The position numbers and the translations under genes are program-made. DNA of 64,000 nt, taken from the NCBI GenBank assembly GCA_039720395.1, contig CM077826.1, forward strand, positions 17,857,053-17,921,052, written 5' to 3'. Numbering within the stretch: position 1 is the stretch's first letter; every line of letters begins with the position of its first letter. Under the pieces are notes generated by a model, which saw only the letters and a program-made list of their open reading frames with translations, had not been told where the DNA came from and searched no databases. Shown here piece by piece: positions 24,753-36,717 of the stretch. Source of the DNA: Liquidambar formosana. Taxonomy: Eukaryota > Streptophyta > Magnoliopsida > Saxifragales > Altingiaceae.

Positions 24753-27700
24753 ATGGGAGTGAATTCTAACAGAGTTGAAGACTCCTCAGGGGTTGCGTGC
24801 CATGAAAACACTGTGAGAGTCTCAATAGAGGCAATGCCACCTTTGGAAATACACACAGTTTGCTTACCACCAACCCAGACCACTCTTCACAAACTCAAAC
24901 ACAGGCTCTCTGAGATTTTCTTCCCAGACGACCCTCTCCACAGATTCAAGAACCAAACACTCTTTACAAGAGTGATTTTGGGTCTTCAGTACTTCTTGCC
25001 TATTTTTGAGTGGGGGTCTAATTACAGCTTCAAACTTCTGAGGTCTGACGTTATCTCTGGACTCACCATTGCTAGCCTAGCAATCCCACAGGTGAGACAC
25101 AAATCCTGATGCCTCTCCCTCCCTATCTTTCTATCTTTCTCTCTCTCTACACACACACACACACACAAACACACTAGGTGGTGTTTGTCATCTACTAAGA
25201 TTTGAGTAAGAAAGGAATCCCAGTGTGATACTGCATGTATTCCACTTGTTTCTGACCTTTTGGACTAGTTTGTTCCAAGTTTATTCAAGAAATGGTTTAT
25301 ATGAACTGGGTTTCTAATAGGAGTATGATTTCAATTTTGTTTATGCTTCTACTTAAATTTTCAGAAATTTTTACAGGATTCTCTATTAGAAAGCCTTGCA
25401 TGAATTAATGGGTCTTACCTGTTGCTTTCAATTCATGGGTCATATTTATTAAGTTTAGAAAAATTAAGTTTCGGATGGTTTTATCTTATTTGGTTATGTT
25501 CTTCGAAATTTTTTGATTTTGATTCATTTTATGAGTTAAAATCGGTTTTCAGGACATTTCTTTTAAAATTAACTGCAATTTGAAAACTAAAAAATTATAT
25601 TTATTCTGGTGTTCTAATTTGGTTTCTTGTACTGCAGGGAATTAGCTATGCAAAGCTGGCGAATTTGCCACCAATAGTTGGACTCTGTTAGTATCAATAC
25701 CTTGTTGACTCTGTTTTCTTACTGGGTTCTGTTAGGAATAAATACAATTGTCTTCTACTCTTTTTATTTTTATATTTTTCAATTTTTTAGTTAAGTAGTA
25801 AATTAACTGAATTTTGTTTTAAGCAGACTCAAGTTTTGTGCCACCATTGATATATTCCATCCTTGGGAGTTCTAGACATCTCGCAGTTGGTCCAGTCTCA
25901 ATAGCATCCTTGGTCATGGGCACGATGCTCAGTGAGGTGGTTTCCTATAGTGAAGAGCCAATTCTGTATCTTAAATTGGCCTTCACCGCTACCTTCTTCG
26001 CTGGTTTATTTCAGGCTTCTCTGGGTCTACTAAGGTATTAGACTATGCATATTCTAAGCTTTGATCATTGTTCACTTTATTTTGTGAGAATATATGGTAG
26101 ATTTTTTCTTCATGCCAAGGTGATAGTGATGACTATTAGGGAAAAAAAAGTGGTAGCTGACAATGGTGGTTACAAATATAACACTCAACTTCTGCTTCAT
26201 ATTAAGATAAAAGTAACTTTTCCAGTAGAGCAGTAGGCAAAATGACACAAGGTGGAAAAATTTGCCAGGTAGATAATTGGTTCCCCTGTTCACGAACATT
26301 AATTGATTTTGTTTTATGATTTGCAGGTTGGGTTTTATAATTGATTTTCTCTCAAAGGCAACACTTATTGGGTTCATGGCCGGTTCAGCAGTCATAGTAT
26401 CATTGCAACAGCTGAAAGGGTTGCTTGGAATTGTCCACTTCACTAGCAAGATGGGAATTATTCCTGTATTGTCCTCTGTTTTCGAGCACAGAGAAGAGGT
26501 GAGAGGCTTTAATTATGAGGAATAATCTGACTTTTTGGGTCTATGGTACTGTTTTATAGCATTCTGGAAATACTTTTGGTGATAAAAAATCAAAGCGATT
26601 GTTATGCTTTCAGAAGCAAGGAAAGTACTTTCAGATTGTTCATCAAATGGTGCACTAGCTTAGATAATAAATTTTATTAATGGCATCTATTCAGCCGTTG
26701 ATGTTGATCCTAGTGGCATTAGATTCCTACTTTCTCTTGAAATTTTTTAAGAAGTGTGTCATTATTGAAAGCATGTAGGTACACTTTTTACCATCAATAA
26801 ATCCTTTGTAATAAAATTGGTGCAAATGATGTGCAGTGTTCCTGGCAAACCATTGTAATGGGCTTCAGTTTCCTAATCTTTCTATTGACAACAAGGCAAA
26901 TTGTAAGTGTGTCCATATTGCTTTATAGCATAGTTTACTAGTATTCTCACTCATTATTATGTAATAGTGTTCTTGACATTTCAATTTTGATTGGCCAACA
27001 CAGAGCATGAGAAAACCAAAACTTTTTTGGATTTCGGCGGCTGCTCCATTAACATCAGTTATTCTGTCAACCATTTTAGTCTTTTCCCTCAAATCGAAGC
27101 TTCACGGGATCATAACTGTAAGAATTGATAATTTTAAGCTGGGTGTTTTTTTCCATTTAAATCAATGGCATGCCTTTGAGAACTCTCGCTCTCTACAATT
27201 CATCTTTCCTCACATTGAGTTTCTTGATTAACAGATTGGGCACTTGCCAAAGGGTCTGAATCCACCTTCATCAAACATGCTATATTTCCATGGCCCTTAT
27301 CTGGCTCTTGCCATCAAAACTGGCATCGTAACTGGGATCTTATCTCTCACTGTAAGTTGTCGAAAACTTGAATCTATCTTTTGTTTGATTTTGTGTGTGT
27401 GCATAGTTTTCCTTACCATGTCTAGGAATGGCTGAACCAATATGGACTGTCCATTTGATGGGTCACCTTCTGAGAGGTCACTTGTGACTTTTGTAGGAAG
27501 GAATTGCTGTTGGAAGGACATTTGCGGCGCTACAAAACTACCAAGTTGATGGGAACAAAGAAATGATGGCAATTGGTCTTATGAACATGGCTGGTTCTTC
27601 CTCTTCTTGTTATGTCACCACAGGTGATGATCCTCTTCATATGGGTTTTTTTTATTTTTTTTATTTTTTTTTGACTTACAGCAGCACTGTGTTGTTCACT

Positions 27701-29280
27701 AAAACCGATAATAACTCTTTTTATTATTAAAAAAATTAATTGATCTTTCAGGATCATTTTCTCGATCCGCTGTGAACTACAATGCTGGAGCAAAAACGGC
27801 AGTCTCAAACATAATAATGGCGTCTGCTGTGCTTGTGACTCTACTGTTTCTCATGCCACTATTTCAATATACTCCCAATTTCATCTTAGCGGCAATCATC
27901 ATCACAGCTGTGATTGGGCTAATTGATTACCAGGCAGCATTTCGGTTGTGGAAAGTTGACAAGCTAGATTTCTTGTCCTGCTTTTGCTCCTTTTTCGGTG
28001 TTCTTTTCATTTCTGTGCCGATGGGTCTTGCCATTGCGGTAAGGTGTTCTATCCTAGGCTATTTCTTATCATTATTTTCTTGTTTTGTTCTGATTTATCA
28101 CCTAAGCAATAAAAGAAGAATTTAGAGCCCCGTTTGGTTGTTGAGAAGATAGAGAAACAAAAGGAAACTTGGCAATAACAGAGTGATCCTGATGTTTATA
28201 TAGCCCCCTAAGTATTGATTATCATATATACTATCTGATCGGTATCTGACAGAAGGATGTAAAATTTCAGGTTAGTGTTTCGGTTTTCAAGATTCTCTTG
28301 CATGTCACAAGGCCAAACACAATAGTCTTGGGGAACATTCCAGGCACCCATATATATCAAAGCCCTGGCCGATATAGAGAAGCTTTAAGGGTTCCTTCAT
28401 TTCTAATACTTGCTGTTGAGTCACCCATCTACTTCGCAAATTCCACATACCTACAAGAAAGGTTAGTTTGGCATTGCAAACTTTAATTTTAACGTACTTG
28501 ATTAACACATACACACACATATAAGCATCTCTTTTTGTTGCACCATCTAATTGAGGGATTCTCATGTTGCAGGATATTAAGATGGGTGAGGGAGGAGGAA
28601 GAATGGATACGAGCGAAAAATGAGAGTACACTGAAATGTGTAATCTTGGACATGACGGGTAAGTAACAAAAATCTTTAATTACTTCCTAAGTGGATTCCA
28701 AGACCCAGTTACGCTTTGGTCCAACTCCAAAGTTTAAAGGGAAATTTAATTAATTGTGTCAAAGTGATGGTTCCATTTTCCGGACAGTGGATTTGTACCT
28801 TAGAATGACATTAAAAACAAGATGGGAATGAACTTCTATGGGATGTCTTGTGTTAGTCTCATTAGAGTTTGTTGAATATATATGATTGCGATTGCATTTT
28901 CCTAGTGCATTTGGCTTACAATTTTACAATTTTTTTTTCTTCTTTTCCAGCTGTTACAGCCATAGACACCAGTGGTATTGAGACAATGTGTGAGCTCCGG
29001 AAGATGCTAGAGAAAAGATCACTTCAGGTAAAGATAGTCCACGTCAATATCTTAAAATCGTTTATCTCCATTTAGTTTTAGGCAAATATTTTACTAACCA
29101 TTTTGTTCTATGGTGGTCACTCTCCTGTCTTTGCAGCTTGTGTTGGCAAATCCCGTGGGCACGGTGATGGAAAAACTACATCAGTCAGAAGTTTTAGACT
29201 CATTTGGGTTATATGGACTCTATCTGACAGTTGGAGAAGCCGTTGCTAATATTTCATCACTTTGGAAAGCTCAGCCTTGA
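24753..29280 (+). CDS. SULTR3;3: Sulfate transporter 3.3-like (SLC26/SulP family), 13 exons, intact
   Basis: A SulP/SLC26 membrane transporter with a C-terminal STAS domain. Exons: 24753-25091, 25638-25686, 25827-26034, 26327-26498, 26837-26902, 27004-27117, 27235-27351, 27497-27623, 27752-28038, 28271-28461, 28573-28658, 28951-29027, 29137-29280. All junctions are GT-AG and the phases join into 658 codons plus TGA. The family signature [19 protein letters not shown] crosses exons 1 and 2; hydrophobic membrane spans run through exons 2-9. The STAS domain begins near residue 515 and holds [10 protein letters not shown] (T592), the phosphorylation-type motif. Residues such as [18 protein letters not shown] and [10 protein letters not shown] match plant SULTR3;3 better than SULTR3;1. 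Group 3 members differ in substrate and location (plastid envelope, ER), so transport of sulfate by this protein is inferred, not shown. Another possible start is the ATG at 24834 (MPPLEIHTV). The broken tandem copy follows at 30883. Confidence 0.95.
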
Positions 29281-30440
29281 ATTGCTACAAAGTTTTTGTG
29301 TGATAAACGGGAAGAAATCACCAACACTCAATGGCTTTACAGCATTAGGCAGAGCAGCCACTGAGGAGAACTTTTTTTTTTTTGTAAGAGTTATAAAGTT
29401 GTAGGATGATTTATAATTTATCGACGGAATATATGTGTGATAACCTCTTCCAAGAAGAGATTTTGAAAACTACTTACTAAAGTTGATGCTTTGAAGCATT
29501 AGTTTCGACTCTGCAACTAATTTCATATTGTTCGATCAGAGAGAGAGAGAGAGGGCTTATGTGTTTTTTAAGGCAAACTGGGATCTGTGGACAATTACAA
29601 CATTGGAGCATGTATCACATGCCAATATGCCAGTGAAGAAAATGTAAAATCTCTTGGGTTTGATTTGATTTTTTCTTTAGGTTTCGTATTTTTTGAAAAT
29701 TTTCGTTCTTTTGCCCCTGCAACACTAAAATCCTAGCTCCACCCCCAACTATACTTGTCAATAACCTACTGAAATTCAAGACAAGCCCCATGCCGGCGCA
29801 ACTGTGTTATAGAGTGAAACTGGTAACTCAAGCAGTTTCTGACTTTGGTCAAATTGTAGGAGTTGGCATGCTAATTTAATGCAAGGTAATAATCTTAAAT
29901 TGTAGCGATTGGAGGTCTAAGTTGAAAAATGGCACAAGCTTGCAGAATACCTCAGCCATCCAATAAGCGCAACCAAAAAAGAATCACATTCCTTTTCAAG
30001 AAAGGGACCAAAACGGTTTATGACAGAAACTGGAATAAGTAGAAAGGACTAACTAGGTTGAAGCACAAAGTTAAAAAGATAAATGACAAAGAGCAAATGT
30101 ACAACTTTTATGTGGAAAACCAACATCCTTGCCCAGCATCATAGTCACCGGTAAGCACAAAGCAGCATAGGAAGTGACATTTTACCATAAGCATACTTGT
30201 CTATCATGGAGATTTTTCCATCCTTTTATAGTAGCACTGTAAGAATGTGAGTTATATGGAATCTATGGTGTATCTCGTCCCAATTCAAGGAATGAGTTGG
30301 TCTGATTACCTTATTTTCAAGCGTGTGAAAATAAAATAAGCTAGTGAGGTGTAAAATATTTTTGGGCGAAAGTTGAGGGGATGAAGCTGCAATTTCCTTT
30401 CATAAAAATCTACTATCAGATAACTATTAGCGCTACATTA
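29281..30440. other. Spacer between the SULTR tandem copies
   Basis: The 3' flank of the intact gene, with a (GA)n run at about 29537-29555. From about 29755 to 30175 it contains a block that is repeated, in diverged form, in intron 1 of the pseudogene (about 31580-32515). No gene is seen. Confidence 0.6.
29755..30175 (+). repeat. Segmental duplicate, copy 1 (uninterrupted)
   Basis: Shares GTGTTATAGAGTGAAACTG, GTAGTTGGCATGCTA or close variants, AAGCTTGCAGAAT and GTACAACTTTTATGTGGAAA with 31580-32515. The matching site AATAAGCGCAAC here (about 29961-29972) has no insertion, whereas the partner copy does. Confidence 0.8.
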
Positions 30441-30723
30441 AAAAAAAAAAAAAAAAAAAGTGAAGTCAACAAGAGCAAGAAAGATTTAAAATTGAGTATA
30501 TGTTGTATAGGTAAGAGTCGTATCGATATACAAACTAGCACGGCAGAGAGAGAGAGAGAGAGAGAGTTCAAATGATGGTGGAATATTCAAGAACTAATCA
30601 GCTTTAACTATAAGCACTACATATAAAAATAAAAATAAAAAGTGAAGTCAACAAGAGCAAGGAAGATTTAAAATTGATTATATGTTGTATAGATAAGAGT
30701 CGTATCAATATACAAACTAGCAC

Positions 30724-30761
<38 letters not shown>

Positions 30762-30811
30762 GAGGGAGAGTTCAAAAGATGGTGGAATATTCAAGAACTA
30801 ATCAGCTTTAA
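30441..30811 (+). repeat. Tandem duplication, roughly 170-190 bp units
   Basis: Units at about 30458-30611 and 30641-30811 share GTGAAGTCAACAAGAGCAAG, GTTGTATAG, ACAAACTAGCACGGCAGAGA, a (GA)n run and TTCAAGAACTAATCAGCTTT. The (GA)n tract differs in length between the units. It sits just upstream of the pseudogene start. Confidence 0.88.
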
Positions 30812-31579
30812 CAAAGGCTCTTTTATAAATATATCAACAGGGTCTTGTAGTGTCCTTTATATTTATAGGTGGTGTTGCAGATATGGGGGTGTTGGGTTCA
30901 GAGGATTCCAATGTTGTTCCCAGCAATGAAAATTAAACCAATGTTGTTTCAGGCAATTATGAAAAACAAACCAGACCCGAAGTCTCAAGTCTCAACAGAA
31001 GCAATGCCACCATTTAGCACTTACCACCAAACAGAACCACTTGTGAGAAACTCGAACATAAGCTGGGTGAGATGTTTTTCCCAGAAGACCCATTCCACAA
31101 GTTCAAAAACCAGGCATTGTTCAGAAAGTTGGTTCTGGGTCTTGAGTACTTATTCCCTATTCTTCAGTGGGGACCTAATTACAGAATCACACTCCTGAGG
31201 TCTGATGTCTCTGGACTCACCATTGCAAGCCTAGCCATCCCACAGGTGACTTGGTGTATTGTAGTACATTCTTTTTAGGTAATAACGTGGTAACAACCAT
31301 GTTACCAAAACGATAATCGATAATAAAAAATCTTTTTGTCACATAAAACTTCCCAAATAAAATTCAACACTAGTAAAACCTACAATTTAAATAATTGCTT
31401 GGGATATCGCAATCCACTACCCTTAAATAAAAGAGCTCATAAGTAAAGCATTTTTATTTTTTTTCAAGAAATACGATTTCCACAGACTAATTCCACTAAT
31501 GGAGTCAAGTGTGGCTCTGATGAATCTCAACCTGCATTCAATTGTTGGAATATCAGACATGGGAATAAAGATGTCAATA

Positions 31580-32515
31580 ACCTGCAAAAATTCCAGGTAA
31601 GCCCTTTGCTGCTGCGACCGTGTTATAGAGTGAAACTGCTAACTCGAGCGCATGCAGTTTCTAACTTACGGTCAAATTTTAGTAGTTGGCATGCTATAAG
31701 CTAGGCAAGGTGATAATCTTGAATTGAAGCAATTGGAGATCTAAACCCAAAAGCGCGCGACATAAGCTTGCAGAATGTCTCATCCGTCCAATGAGCGCAA
31801 CCAGGGGCAGAGGCAAGGGGGGGTTCATCTAGCCCTCCTCAAATTTTTTATTTTTATTTTTTACTTTTTTTGTACTAATCACAGGTTTGGCTCTTCTCAA
31901 AAAAAATTTTGGCTCTCTTTTAGGTTTTTCTGCTGGCCTAGAAGGGCCTTTTGATATATGGGTGGGTTCCTTTCTTTTGGTTTCTTGAAGGACCCCCCTT
32001 TGTAATTTTTTTTTTTTTGTTTATATATATAAATTTCTCTCCTAGTTGTATATTAGAAAAAAGTATTCGTTATTAATTTAAAATTTTTCTTTTGTCTTCA
32101 TGTTGTCAAATAGAAATAGAAATATATATATAAAAAAAAAAAAGTTGTAGTGAATTGATTTCCTTGGTAATTTGGATTAGAATAAGCTCTAACACTTAAC
32201 CAAAGTTTGGCTTCCTAGATCGAATTCCTAACTCCACCAATGAGCGGAACAAATTAAAAGAACTTTCATGAACGGGATAGAGAGGATTTCCTAACTCCAC
32301 CAATGAGCGGAACAAATTAAAAGAACTTTCATGAACGGGATAGAGAGGATTTATGGTAAAAACTAAAATAAGTAGAAAGGAATAATTCTGACCTCACGCA
32401 CAAGTCAAAAGCATAAATGACAAAGAGGAAAATGTACAACTTTTATGTGGAAAACCAACATATACACTTGCCTAGCATCACAGTCATCGCTAAGCACAAA
32501 GCAGCGTAGGAAGTT
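31580..32515 (+). repeat. Segmental duplicate, copy 2 (interrupted), in pseudogene intron 1
   Basis: Partner of 29755-30175. It is longer because it holds the insertion at 31802-32238. A roughly 64-bp stretch (CTAACTCCACCAATGAGCGG...GATAGAGAGGATT) is also repeated in tandem at about 32228-32350. Confidence 0.78.
31802..32238. mobile_element. Non-autonomous DNA element in pseudogene intron 1
   Basis: The insertion is bounded by aatgagcgcaac (31790-31801) and aatgagcggaac (32239-32250). The paralogous block at about 29961 has a single such site with nothing inserted. The left edge (CAGGGGCAGAGGCAAGG) and right edge (...CTAACTCCACC) are weakly inverse, as in some hAT elements ending in GGGGCGGAGCC-like words. 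The 12-bp duplication is longer than the 8 bp usual for hAT, so the class is open. Confidence 0.6.
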
Positions 32516-32683
32516 AAAAGCATCGATGCAAGCTGTTGCACATTTGAGCTGGGATTCTACGTGATGCACAAACCCACCCATGTTGTCTGGCTGATGCATG
32601 GTTTTGGTTTATGATATCATAGTACATGCTAATTAAAACATAACTTGGAGGGAAGCTATACAACAAAAAATGGTTTTGATATA

Positions 32684-33090
32684 TGTTGGACGCACGGCCC
32701 AGCCCTCACTTGGAGGTATTGTCCACTCTAGACTAACACATAAATTAGTCTTACGGGTTTGTCCTTATAAACCTCATGCCCAAAAGGCACCTCATTAAGA
32801 GGGTGTCCAGCGCCCTCTTATATACCTATCTTAGGCATCGTCCGCAACCAATGTGGGACACTAATATTTCCATCTCGGCGTTGACATGACCCTAGCTCTG
32901 ATACCATTGTTAGACGCGCGGCCTAACCCCCACCTTGAGGTATTGTCCGCTCTGGCCCAACATACAAGCCGGTCTCACGGGTTTGTCCTTGTGGGACTCA
33001 TGCCCAAAAGGCGCCTCTCTAAGAAGGTGTTCGACGCTGTCTTATAAGCTTATCTCAAGCATTGTACGCAACCAATGTGAAACACTAACA
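32684..33090 (-). mobile_element. TRIM retrotransposon, complete
   Basis: Two LTRs of about 183 bp (32684-32866 and 32908-33090) that start TGTT and end near CTAACA are separated by only 41 bp. On the minus strand, TGGTATCAGAGC (32906-32895) follows directly after the upstream LTR; it is the plant initiator tRNA-Met primer-binding site. The element is flanked by a 5-bp duplication, atata (32679-32683, 33091-33095). There is no coding capacity, as expected of terminal-repeat retrotransposons in miniature. The LTRs differ at many sites, so it is not recent. Confidence 0.92.
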
Positions 33091-33447
33091 ATATAAATGT
33101 AGAGACTGCAAAATGCGCGCATGGAGAAATTATTAATAGTAAAACTTGTTTTAGAACAACAAAATAATGGCCATTGATGGCCTGGCCAATACATAGATAT
33201 ATATCCAAGCAACCATTTTTGTTATCATGCTTTGATCTAGCTTTCACAGAAAGGGAGAGATTAAGGTTGCATGCCTATAGAGTCAGATCATGATTGATGG
33301 ATGAGTGAATAGGATTTTCGCGGTACTGCGTAATCGTTGCAGACCAATGAATAAGGAAAGTTTTGTAAAATAATTATAAAATTATATGGGCACATCATGT
33401 CCCACGGATGAGCAGCAAGACGTATAGTTTTAAAATAAAAATAGGTA

Positions 33448-33577
33448 GATCAAATTTAGTCTTATCAACTACTAATAAGAGGAGGGGTCCCACATTGGTT
33501 TCATGGGATGGATTCCATGCGAGTACGATGGGTGAATCCCACACCTTTGTGAATAATTGGTAATACTAAATTTGATC
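33448..33577. mobile_element. Small MITE
   Basis: GATCAAATTTAGTCTTATC at the left and its inverse GGTAATACTAAATTTGATC at the right bound about 130 bp. The target duplication is not clear. Confidence 0.5.
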
Positions 33578-35499
33578 CAAATAGCAAAACCCTTATAAGA
33601 TTTAGGAAGCATTATAGGTGACAAAAATGCAGAAAAGATAGCCGACTTGCCTCCACGGCTCCACCCAGGTGGAGGAGCTTCTCCTTAATCACCTCCATTC
33701 ATTTTCTGAATGCTTTTATTACTGATTATCATTGCAAAAACAATAATGAACATATAACACATGGAGATGTACAAGCAAACTTGACTGTATTAAACATATA
33801 TTGTATGTCTGCAGTATCCGTCATTGCTCCGTTATAAGAGCTTTAGTCTTTTCACAGCCTCGTTGCCAAAACCTTTGGTTATAGTGCATGCAAAACATGC
33901 AAAAATTTTGGTTACAAGTTTGTTATTGATTTCATTGCTTTTTAAACATTGGATACTATATGATCATATAAGGCCCACTTGTCAAACAGATATTCGCATA
34001 TTCAAGGGCCTGTTAAGGTCATATAACTCTATTAATTATTGATTGTGGCGGTCTGGCATAGTGCTGTGACAATTGAGTAAACCTGTGAACCGGTCTAGCT
34101 TAATTATTAATTATCGATCGGTGAGCTAGGTTTTACTATACCTGTTAACCGGTTCAATACTGATGTCAATTGAAATTCTAAGCAAATCCTTGGTAAGGCA
34201 AAAATGTTAGAATTGGTAAATGCAAAAAGATTGCAAATTTTTTTTAAAAAATAAATAAATAAAAATAAGGAATTGAATTGGCAAAGAATTTGTATTCTAC
34301 AGATGGGGTAGCTAATAAGATTTAAGACTTTTTCATCATTTCCCTGTTTTTTAAATGGCCTAAATGAGACCATTTTTTATGAATTTATTCTTCCTACTTC
34401 TGTAATTTGACCTAAATTAGTTAGGTGCTTTAATTAATTTAAAAAATGCTTTATGTGAAATGTGTTTTATAAATTGAAACTAAATCTTCTTAATTTTATT
34501 ATTCTGTCTCAATTGATAGGGGTTCTTAAGTTATTCTTCACGAATCAAAAATGCTATAAAATTTGAGGTTAATGGCATAATAATTTCAGGGTAGTTCTCG
34601 GTTTATAAAAATAAAAACAAATAAAAAATGTTGTATTTGAATTTCTTATTTGGTTTCCAAGGAAGAAAAAAAAAATGCAAAAAGACCAATTGGGTTTTCC
34701 AAGTTAAATTTGAATCTATTTACTTCTATTACTGTATATCAATTGTTCGGGTTTTCTTAAGTTATCCCTTAAAAATCAGTTATGCTATAAAATTAGATAT
34801 TTTTTTTGGCCAGCTCATTAACTTAATATATAGTTTGATGAGATTTTATTTTATTTTATTCTAATAATTTGATCACATTTCTTATGCTGCAGGGGATTAG
34901 TTATGCCAAGCTTGCTAATTTGCCTCCCATAATCAGACTCTGTGAGTATTATCAACAATTTTCCTTTTATTTGTAAAAATGGTGAATTAAGTTCGATGAC
35001 TTGGTTGGTACAGTTTAGGCAGAAGAACGATGTTCTTTGTTATGGGTTAAAAGTTTCTATGCATAGCCAATTCATCCATGGATTAGTAGAAATCTCATGA
35101 ACCCTTTTTTTTTTTTTTTTTTTTTTGTTGTCCCCTTCCATTCCATGATTGGGATTTATGTAGATTCAAGCTTTGTGCCACCATTGATATATTCTATCCT
35201 GGGGATTTCAAGGCATCTTAGTGCTGGCCCAGTCTCAATAGCATCCCTTGTCATGGCCACCATGATTAGCGAGAAAGTTTCTCACTTTGAAGAGCCAGCT
35301 CTGTACCTTAAACTGGCTTTCACAGCCACTTTCTTTGCTGGTTTATTTCAGGCTCGTCTGGGTTTGCTGAGGTTTGAAATATGAAACATTGTAATTAAAC
35401 TTCTTTAAGGCTTGGTTTGTTGTAATGGGAATCATTCTCCCCAGTTGATTTCTGTCGTTGCTTTAAATTTTTAGTACAAGTAGAGCATCACAACATAGG

Positions 35500-35739
35500 A
35501 TCAGGAAACAAAGCTAATGCCTGCCCCCATCAAAACGTGCCTTGAACCCTTAACCTCTAATGTTTTGAGCTTTCTTTGCTCAGGTGTGATATATCTCTGC
35601 TTTTTGTGTAGGGTTAGTGATATTTCAATTTTGGCTAGTTGTTTTCTTGTCGGTTGGGAAGGGATTAATTCTTCTTGGTCGGTTGTATTGTATTCATTTC
35701 ATCCTTAATAAAATTCTTATTTTTACGATAAAAAAATTA
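35500..35739 (+). mobile_element. LINE 3'-end remnant in pseudogene intron 3
   Basis: TG-rich sequence leading to TTCATCCTTAATAAAATTC and an A-rich end at about 35729-35739 resembles the 3' ends of the L1-type LINEs elsewhere in the window. The 5' edge is uncertain. Confidence 0.4.
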
Positions 35740-36017
35740 GAACTAAAAAAATAATTTAAAATAATAATAAAAAAGCAAATTAACCAGTGTTTCATCTATC
35801 TTGATTTGAATTCGATTATTTACAGGCTAGGTTTCATACTTGATTTTCTGTCGAAAACGACTCTGGTTGGGTTCACGGCTGGAGCAGCAGTTATTATTTC
35901 TCTGCAGCAGCTAAAAGGGTTGCTTGGGCTTCTTCATTTCTCTAGCAAGATGCAAATCCTTCCTGTTTTATCCCATGTCTTCCATCACACAAAAGAGGTG
36001 ATTCCAAGTACAATATT

Positions 36018-36018
<1 letters not shown>

Positions 36019-36070
<52 letters not shown>
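36019..36070. repeat. (GA)n microsatellite
   Basis: A perfect GA dinucleotide run of about 52 bp in the intron just before pseudogene exon 5. Confidence 0.95.
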
Positions 36071-36075
<5 letters not shown>

Positions 36076-36697
36076 ATTCTACTTCTTATTGAAGTGCAGT
36101 GATCCTGGAAAACTATGACAATGGGCTGTGGCTTCCTACTCTTTCTCCTAACAAGGAAAATTGTATGTTTGATTCAAAACATCTATGCAACAGTTTATTC
36201 TCCCAATCTCTCCTGTCCTGACTCCTGAGTAACTGTTTATATATTCATAAACTTGCACGGCATGAAGAACCCAAAGCTCTTCGATCTGGATTTCAGCTAT
36301 TGCCCCGATAACTTCTGTTATTCTCTCGACGGTAATAATCGACATCCTCATGTCATATGTTCCCGAAATTTCAACTGTAGGAACTACATTTCTTGAAACT
36401 TTGACAATAAGCAAGGTGCTTTTCCTTGCTCCATATGAAATTTTCTCTTCTTTAGTATATTTTCATATAACTAGCGAGTTTTTGATTAACAGGTAGGGAA
36501 ATTGCCAGAAGGGTTGAACCCACTTTCCACAGAGAAGCTTTTTTTTCGTGGTCCATACTTAGATGTTGCCATTAAAACTGGCATTGTAACAGGGATACTA
36601 TCTCTAACTGTAAGTTTTTCACTCACTCATCAAAAAAAAAAAAAATTGTTTTAAAAAAATGTAGGTTTTTAAACTGGCATTTACATAGCTCTTCCAA

Positions 36698-36717
36698 CCC
36701 CCCCCCCCCCCCCCCCC
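36698..36717. repeat. Poly(C) run
   Basis: About 20 consecutive C followed by CT repeats, in the intron after pseudogene exon 7. Length may be unreliable because of sequencing through a homopolymer. Confidence 0.85.
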
